Below are positions 14,066 to 18,363 of a stretch of DNA of 18,363 nucleotides, one piece after another. The notes beneath the pieces were generated by a model, which did not search any database, was not told the origin of the DNA, and saw nothing but the letters and a program-made list of their open reading frames with translations. Positions within the stretch are counted from its first letter, which is position 1. Each line of letters begins with the position of its first letter. The translations under genes were made by a program, and so were the position numbers. The stretch lies in assembly GCA_016712315.1 (NCBI GenBank), contig JADJRG010000012.1, positions 1-18,363 of the forward strand, given 5' to 3'. This DNA comes from Nannocystis sp. (lineage in GTDB: Bacteria; Myxococcota_A; Polyangia; Nannocystales; Nannocystaceae).

Positions 14066-14182
14066 CTAGACCAGGATCTCCGAACTGCGCGCGGAGTCCC
14101 CCGCTCCGATCCGCCCACATCGGATAGTCGCGCACCTCGGGTTCGTCGGATCAACCGCGATGTACTCTAGCGATTCATCCAT
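14066..14182 (-). CDS. Very small ORF, probably frameshifted (38 codons as read)
   Basis: ATG 14182 has a clear GGAGG seven bases upstream and overlaps the stop of the preceding ORF. It reads MDESLEYIAVDPTNP and then arginine/serine-rich text to TAG 14068-14066. If one C were added to the CCC at 14141-14139, it would continue EVRDYPMWADRSGGLRAQF and GDPGLAPG and stop at 14057-14055, a sensible 42-residue protein. The two halves look like one microprotein interrupted by a homopolymer undercall. Its role is unknown; the ribosome-binding site and position in the head operon support that it is translated. Confidence 0.5.
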   Translation of the reverse strand: MDESLEYIAVDPTNPRCATIRCGRIGAGDSARSSEILV

Positions 14183-14390
14183 TGTCAATCCTCCAAATAG
14201 GCCGATCCATCCAAGGTGTCAGCGGGCCGATCCGTGACCCTAGCCGCTGGCGCCCGGTGTACACTCGGGTAACGTAGGCGCAAGCCAGCCCGGCGCGGCG
14301 GTCTTCCTCTAACAGCTCTGCTTCGATGTGGATGTCAAGATACCGAACCAGCAACAGGGGGACGCTGAGGGGGCCGATGTAGAAGCGCAT
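14175..14390 (-). CDS. Small protein of unknown function after the portal/MuF gene
   Basis: A 71-residue protein starting MRFYIGPLSVPLLLVRYLDI, then HIEAELLEEDRRAGLACAYV and a C-terminus rich in R/W (TPWMDRPIWRIDNG). If the portal frame is corrected it starts 3 nt after the portal/MuF stop at 14394; as sequenced it overlaps the distorted end of the portal frame. The compact, well-ordered start suggests a true gene. No family recognised. Its stop overlaps the start of the next small ORF by 8 nt. Confidence 0.6.
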   Translation of the reverse strand: MRFYIGPLSVPLLLVRYLDIHIEAELLEEDRRAGLACAYVTRVYTGRQRLGSRIGPLTPWMDRPIWRIDNG

Positions 14391-16909
14391 CGCCTACACC
14401 CCCCGCTCAAACGGAATTTCTGCCGCGATCTCGTCGCCAGTCTTGATCGGCCCCTCGTCCGCGCGCTTGCCGTTGACCACCGGAACCAACACGCCCCGGC
14501 ACTGTGCCCCGCCCGCACATTTGGCGAAATGGCTGATACCTCCGCTTGACGCTGGCCACCGCGCCCGTCCGCTTCGGCGCATTCGATACAGGTGTTGAGG
14601 TCCATCTGCTCGGTGTTGACGTAGTAATCTACCGCCGCCGCGTTCGCCGTCGCAACCCCGTTGCGCCCCAGCCCCAGCGCCTGCACCGCAAGGCTACTCC
14701 CCATCTTCCCCAGCATCTGCGTGGGCGCCGCCGTGATCGCCGCAGCCATCGCCGCGTTGTCAACCTTGCCGCCCGTCGCCAGCCGATAGAATCCGTAGGT
14801 GATCGCCGCGTACTTCGCCGCCGTCGCCATGCGCTCCGACAGGCTTGACGCCGACGACTTCGCAGAGGCGCCCAAGAGCAGCAGCGCCGCCGCTTCTTCC
14901 TTGCGGTCGGTGTCCTTCGGCTCGATCCCCTGGGCGCGCAGTTCAGCCGCCAGCGCATCGCCGCCCAGCCCGTAGACCTGGCGGAGCTCGTCTTCGATGA
15001 TCGCCGCCTCGTCATCGTAGGGGATGCGATAATCAGCCAGCGCCGCCGCGTCGCCCCGCTTGACCAGCTTCTCCATATCGGTCGCCACCTTCTTGGCGAT
15101 GGCCTCCTGGCGTGGGGTCAGCCGCCCCGCGATCCGGTCACGGGCGCCGTCCATGCCTTCGGCCATGCGCCGGAACTCTACCGGGATGCCGAGGGCTTCG
15201 AGCATGATGACAGACTTTAGGCGGGTATCGTTGGCCGCGAACGTCGTCGCCCCCCGCCACTGGCGCCGCGCTGCTTCCACCGGCGCATCCCCCACGTCAC
15301 CCGCCGCCGGGTCGATGTCGTCGGGAGCGTTGATATCTTCAACCGTGTCACCGGGCGCGTCTTCGGCCTGCTCCTCTGGAAGCGGGGAGCCAAGGTATTC
15401 ATGCGCCATCCGCTGCAAGTCGGCCCCGTTCTGGACAATGCCTTTCTCGACGCCCATTGACGCCGCCGTGATCCAGTCGGTCACCGAGCGCCGATCCAGC
15501 CGGGCGCCTTGGATGCGCGGGAGCGATGTTGCGGGCACCCCTGCCCAGTTGTACCCGATCAGGCGCGGAATGAGGTAGCTATTGTAGACCGCAAGGATCT
15601 CGGCTTGCGCCGCCTCCAGCCCCATCAGGAAGAAGCTACTGTGATCACGGCTCAGTGCGAACGCCCCCCCGTCGCTGCCCAGCGTCAGGAAGCCAGCCAG
15701 AGCGGCGCCGAACATGGCGCGTCGGTGGAATTCCATCTGCGGCACGGGGTCAACCATCGTGCCGTCAACGCCCTTGATCTGGAATTGCGCCATATCCTCG
15801 AGGTCGGTCAGAAGCGCATAGCCCTTGGAGTGCGACCGCAGCCCCATGAGCAGGCTTTCATACTGGCGCATGATCTGAGCGGATCGGCCTTTGTACAGGA
15901 TCGTGGGGATTCCCATCCCATGCCGATCCACAGCCGCCGCCCCAACGCGCCAGAGCTGTTCGCCGAGTAGGTAGGGGCCGTACATCTCCCGGTACACCCC
16001 GCGCCCGGTCACGTCGCCGCCTTCCTGTCGATAGGTGAATATCAGCAGCTTGTCGATGTCGATGGGCTTGGCTTCCCCCGCGTTCGTAACCTGGGTGATC
16101 CCAAGCGGCCCGCCCGTGTCGTCAAGGCGCCAGTGCGAGATAGTGTTGTTGGGGCGCAAGGCCAGCTTGCGGAGGTGGTACAGCCCATCATCCGCCGACT
16201 TGTCCACTACGATTTCAAACACCTGCACCCCCGACCAGATGCACGCGACCGCCTCCCGCGTGTGGCGCTGGAGGGTGACGGTCATGTTGCCGAGCGACTG
16301 CTCAACGAAGTCCGCCAACTGCTGACCGCTCACCCCCGGCGCATCGTCGCCCGGTTCCACGGTGTACGGGGCGGACAGCAGGGGGAGGGTGATCGCCGCC
16401 GTGATGCTGGCAACGTCAGGGTTTGAGCGCATCTTGGTTTGAGTCGCCCAGCGCTGCGGCAGTTGCCACGCCTGGGCATAGTCCAGTTCGCTGCCCGCGA
16501 TGTCACCGCCCCAGCGCGGGACGCCGATGTCGCCATGCTCGCCCGTGGGCACCTTGGATGCGAGGTCCACCCGCTCCATTTCCGCAAGCCCCACAGGAAG
16601 CCCGCCTGCGCATGCGGCGTCGGCGCTGCGGGTGGCGCGAGGTCGGCGGGTGGGGTGATCAGGCCGGGCCAAGGGGGGGGGGGGGCGGGGGGGGGGGGGG
16701 GGGACCGCTTCCGCCTTCGCCTCATCGGCTTGCATCGCTTCGATCCACGCGCGGCCGCACTCCCAACAGAGCACCCGCTCCATCGTCATAACCCCCACGT
16801 CCCCCACTTGCCAGATCCACACGGGCAGCGCCCCGCAATCCGCGCAGGCGACGGGAACGGGGGCGGGGGCGTCGGTCACGTCAAGGTCAGTGTCGGTATC
16901 GTAGGGCAT
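14309..16909 (-). CDS. Portal protein (Mu gp29-like, DUF935) fused to zinc-ribbon N-terminus and MuF C-terminus
   Basis: As read, 866 residues. Residues 22-51 form a zinc ribbon (CADCG...CWECG), a feature not normal for portals. A proline-rich linker from C homopolymers covers ~70-80. Residues ~135-460 are the portal: SNPDVASITAAITLPLLSAP near 162-181, LLIFTYRQEGGDVTGRGVYR near 288-307 and DRHGMGIPTILYKG near 328-341. Residues ~550 to the end look like the MuF/gp7 head morphogenesis domain, ending in NTCIECAEADG. After that, removing one base from CCC at 14566-14564 and one from AAA at 14529-14527 (plus strand) gives AVASVKRRYQPFAKCAGGAQ and CRGVLVPVV, ending at 14394 with about 837 residues. 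So the last ~80 codons as read are probably wrong. The portal is the DNA gate; MuF domains assist head assembly. ATG 16909 follows the terminase stop by 3 nt. Confidence 0.88.
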   Translation of the reverse strand: MPYDTDTDLDVTDAPAPVPVACADCGALPVWIWQVGDVGVMTMERVLCWECGRAWIEAMQADEAKAEAVPPPPPRPPPPLARPDHPTRRPRATRSADAACAGGLPVGLAEMERVDLASKVPTGEHGDIGVPRWGGDIAGSELDYAQAWQLPQRWATQTKMRSNPDVASITAAITLPLLSAPYTVEPGDDAPGVSGQQLADFVEQSLGNMTVTLQRHTREAVACIWSGVQVFEIVVDKSADDGLYHLRKLALRPNNTISHWRLDDTGGPLGITQVTNAGEAKPIDIDKLLIFTYRQEGGDVTGRGVYREMYGPYLLGEQLWRVGAAAVDRHGMGIPTILYKGRSAQIMRQYESLLMGLRSHSKGYALLTDLEDMAQFQIKGVDGTMVDPVPQMEFHRRAMFGAALAGFLTLGSDGGAFALSRDHSSFFLMGLEAAQAEILAVYNSYLIPRLIGYNWAGVPATSLPRIQGARLDRRSVTDWITAASMGVEKGIVQNGADLQRMAHEYLGSPLPEEQAEDAPGDTVEDINAPDDIDPAAGDVGDAPVEAARRQWRGATTFAANDTRLKSVIMLEALGIPVEFRRMAEGMDGARDRIAGRLTPRQEAIAKKVATDMEKLVKRGDAAALADYRIPYDDEAAIIEDELRQVYGLGGDALAAELRAQGIEPKDTDRKEEAAALLLLGASAKSSASSLSERMATAAKYAAITYGFYRLATGGKVDNAAMAAAITAAPTQMLGKMGSSLAVQALGLGRNGVATANAAAVDYYVNTEQMDLNTCIECAEADGRGGQRQAEVSAISPNVRAGHSAGACWFRWSTASARTRGRSRLATRSRQKFRLSGGCRRCASTSAPSASPCCWFGILTSTSKQSC
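16672..16703. repeat. Poly-C/poly-G tract (two long homopolymer runs) in the portal gene
   Basis: On the plus strand about 13 G, one C, then about 17 G. On the coding strand this reads as a PPPPP-R-PPPP linker between the zinc ribbon and the portal domain. Such runs are prone to length errors. The alternative frame after the run (PGLITPPADLAPPAAPTPHA) looks at least as protein-like as the frame used, so the linker sequence and continuity across the run are uncertain. Confidence 0.8.
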
Positions 16910-16912
16910 GGC

Positions 16913-18313
16913 TTACCACTCCATTTCAGCATAGGTCATCTCGGGCCGGTTGGCGCGGTTGAAGTCTTCGGTTGTCTTCGGGGGCGGCCCGCCCATGCCC
17001 GCCTCAAGATACATGGCCATGTAGCGCAGCCGGTCAAGCCCGTGGTCAAATTCCTTGACCGGCGCCTCCTTCAGTGATGATCCATCCCGCCCCTTCGGCC
17101 ACACGTACACCTCGAACTCATCCAAGGTACACACCGGCCGATGCGCCGCCGCTAGCGCCTCATCCCGCTCAACAAGCGCATCCCGCATGATGTACAGGCG
17201 CGGGCGCCCGTCGCCCGCCTTCTTCAGCCGCATTTGCACCGCTTGAATCCCCGTTGAGATCGCCTTGTCGGCCGCAATCGTGCGAACGTTTAGATGCCGC
17301 TCAAGCGTCGCCCGGTCTTCGGCGTCGGTGTCACATATCAGGGCTTGCGGCTGGGGCGAGCCGTGGGTAATCGCCAGAATATGCCGCGCGTGGTCTTCGA
17401 CTAGGCGCCGCGTCCTGTAGATCTCTCGCACAAGGTACAGTCGCCCGTCGTGATCCACCGCGAACTCTCCCCACGCAAACGGGTTGGTATAGCCGAAGTC
17501 AACCGCCCAATACCGCGTCCAATCGCTCGGAATCGGGAACGAGTCGATCAGGTGGATTGCCCGGTCGAAGTCGTCGTATACCTGCCCCTCGGCTGACACC
17601 CACTTGCCCAGCCGCCCGCGTTGGTACAGAACGCCGGGCAGAGCATCCAAGACCGCCATAGTCTTTTTGCCCCGTTCGGTGATCTCACCCGTCGCCGGGT
17701 CGAACAACGTCGGGTTGTCTTCGTGGCGGGAGTGCAGCACGGTCAAGGACGGGCGGTGCAGAATCCAGTGAGTCGGCGGGCCTGGGTTGGCGTCCCCCAC
17801 GATCTGCGGATGTTGCACGTTGCCGGCGCGGCCCGTGATCGGGCGCGTGAGTGACCCCCACTCGGATTCTGTCAGTTCTTCGGCCTGGGGTACGCCGATC
17901 ATATCCCACGCGCTCGACAGGAGTTTTGACGGGTTATCCATCCCGCCCAAGACGATGCGTGACCCGTTGGGGTATTCGTAGGCGGTCGGGTTGCTGCCCC
18001 CGGCGCGGTCGATCGGGCAATCAGGGTGCCCCGGCGGGTTGGCCAACACCTCGCGCTCAAACGTGATGCACGCCGATTCGATCAGGCTCCGGTAGGTCTT
18101 GCGCAGCATAAGCCCCCGCGCGTTGGGGTACTTGCACATGACCGCGTTCATCTTGTGCAACCATGCGATGGTCTTGCCGCACTCATAAGGCCCGGCAAGA
18201 ATCACCTCGGACCCCTTGAAGTTCCACAGCTCCCGCGCCGCCCCGTACAGATTGAACCCGCTCGGGTGCGTGTACAGCGCGGCTTGCGGTTCAGCGGTTG
18301 CGGTAGCGGTCAC
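16913..18313 (-). CDS. terL: Terminase large subunit
   Basis: The 466-residue protein has the ATPase and nuclease motifs of a large terminase. Walker A is GPYECGKT (residues 41-48); Walker B-like MIGVPQAEEL is at residues 138-147 with catalytic glutamate; the coupling motif GDANPGPPTHW is at 173-183. The RNase H-like nuclease has D272 in YWAVDFGYTNP, acidic D328/D330 in ALICDTDAEDR, and D427 in HGLDRLRYMAMYL. It drives DNA into the head and cuts it at the portal. Start GTG 18313 has GGAGG four bases upstream. Length and motif spacing are normal, so it appears intact. It lies just before the portal gene, as usual. Confidence 0.95.
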   Translation of the reverse strand: MTATATAEPQAALYTHPSGFNLYGAARELWNFKGSEVILAGPYECGKTIAWLHKMNAVMCKYPNARGLMLRKTYRSLIESACITFEREVLANPPGHPDCPIDRAGGSNPTAYEYPNGSRIVLGGMDNPSKLLSSAWDMIGVPQAEELTESEWGSLTRPITGRAGNVQHPQIVGDANPGPPTHWILHRPSLTVLHSRHEDNPTLFDPATGEITERGKKTMAVLDALPGVLYQRGRLGKWVSAEGQVYDDFDRAIHLIDSFPIPSDWTRYWAVDFGYTNPFAWGEFAVDHDGRLYLVREIYRTRRLVEDHARHILAITHGSPQPQALICDTDAEDRATLERHLNVRTIAADKAISTGIQAVQMRLKKAGDGRPRLYIMRDALVERDEALAAAHRPVCTLDEFEVYVWPKGRDGSSLKEAPVKEFDHGLDRLRYMAMYLEAGMGGPPPKTTEDFNRANRPEMTYAEMEW

Positions 18314-18363
18314 AAGTCCTCCACGGGTAAGGCGAGGATCGCAATCGTGACCGGCCCGCCGCC
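18310..18363 (-). CDS. C-terminal end of an upstream gene (partial)
   Basis: From the window edge a frame reads GGGPVTIAILALPVEDL and stops at TGA 18312-18310, overlapping the terminase GTG as GTGA. This fits the tight packing elsewhere in the operon, where a small-terminase or regulatory gene would be expected. Only 17 codons are visible, so identity is unknown and reality is only moderately supported. Confidence 0.35.
   Translation of the reverse strand, partial: GGGPVTIAILALPVEDL

Noticed and set aside
14183..14188. TTGACA on the minus strand as a second promoter
   Set aside because: No acceptable -10 at 16-19 bp; it is the spacer between a GGAGG and ATG 14182.
16672..16703. G-quadruplex as a functional element
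   Set aside because: The G-run could form one, but it is coding proline and may be a sequencing artefact; no positional support.

Overview
This window is the virion-building (late) region of a high-GC tailed phage or prophage. Every gene I accept is on the minus strand, so the biological order runs from position 18363 down to 1. The head proteins resemble the Mu family (gp29-like portal joined to a MuF domain, gpI-like protease with a nested scaffold, gpT-like major capsid protein, gp36-like and gpG/gpS-like connectors). The tail has a tape measure, a G/GT-type chaperone pair and a Dit-like protein, and no sheath or baseplate gene is seen. This points to a siphovirus with a Mu-like head. The host cannot be named; GC-rich coding and a sigma70-type promoter only say a high-GC bacterium. 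No integrase, attachment site, repressor, tRNA or host gene is present, so prophage and free virus cannot be told apart.

Layout in transcription order: end of an upstream gene (18363-18310), large terminase (18313-16913), zinc-ribbon/portal/MuF fusion (16909-14309, probably really ending at 14394), three small ORFs (14390-13732), a strong promoter, a ~105-nt untranslated RNA or leader and an intrinsic terminator (13735-13594), protease/scaffold (13592-12177), small protein (12184-11858), capsid decoration protein (11861-10953), major capsid protein (10938-9988), head-tail adaptor (9969-9511), gpG/gpS-like completion protein (9511-9038), tail terminator candidate (9041-8517), small protein (8520-8167), tail tube protein with extra C-terminal domain (8167-7376), small CxxC protein (7379-7092), second shorter tail-tube paralogue (7073-6654), tail chaperone gpG (6542-5991) with a -1 frameshift product to 5707, tape measure (N-terminal piece from 5697, main frame 5429-582), and a partial Dit-like protein (579-1). 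Many neighbours overlap by 1-8 nt (ATGA, GTGA or TAATG), so the block is probably translationally coupled.

The least expected element is the 13594-13735 island: a near-consensus promoter whose -35 contains the stop codon of the preceding ORF, about 105 nt of non-coding sequence with two mutually exclusive hairpins, and a terminator that abuts the protease gene. It could make a phage small RNA or act as an attenuator for the capsid genes. A second theme is reading-frame breaks. The GT junction has a textbook CCCTTTA slippery heptamer and looks programmed. The breaks at the portal C-terminus, in a 38-codon ORF and at the tape-measure N-terminus look instead like single-base indels, in two of the three cases in short homopolymers, so the base accuracy of this sequence deserves suspicion.

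No stretch longer than 300 bases lacks a gene. The untranslated gaps of note are 13593-13731, 13951-14054 and 6543-6653.
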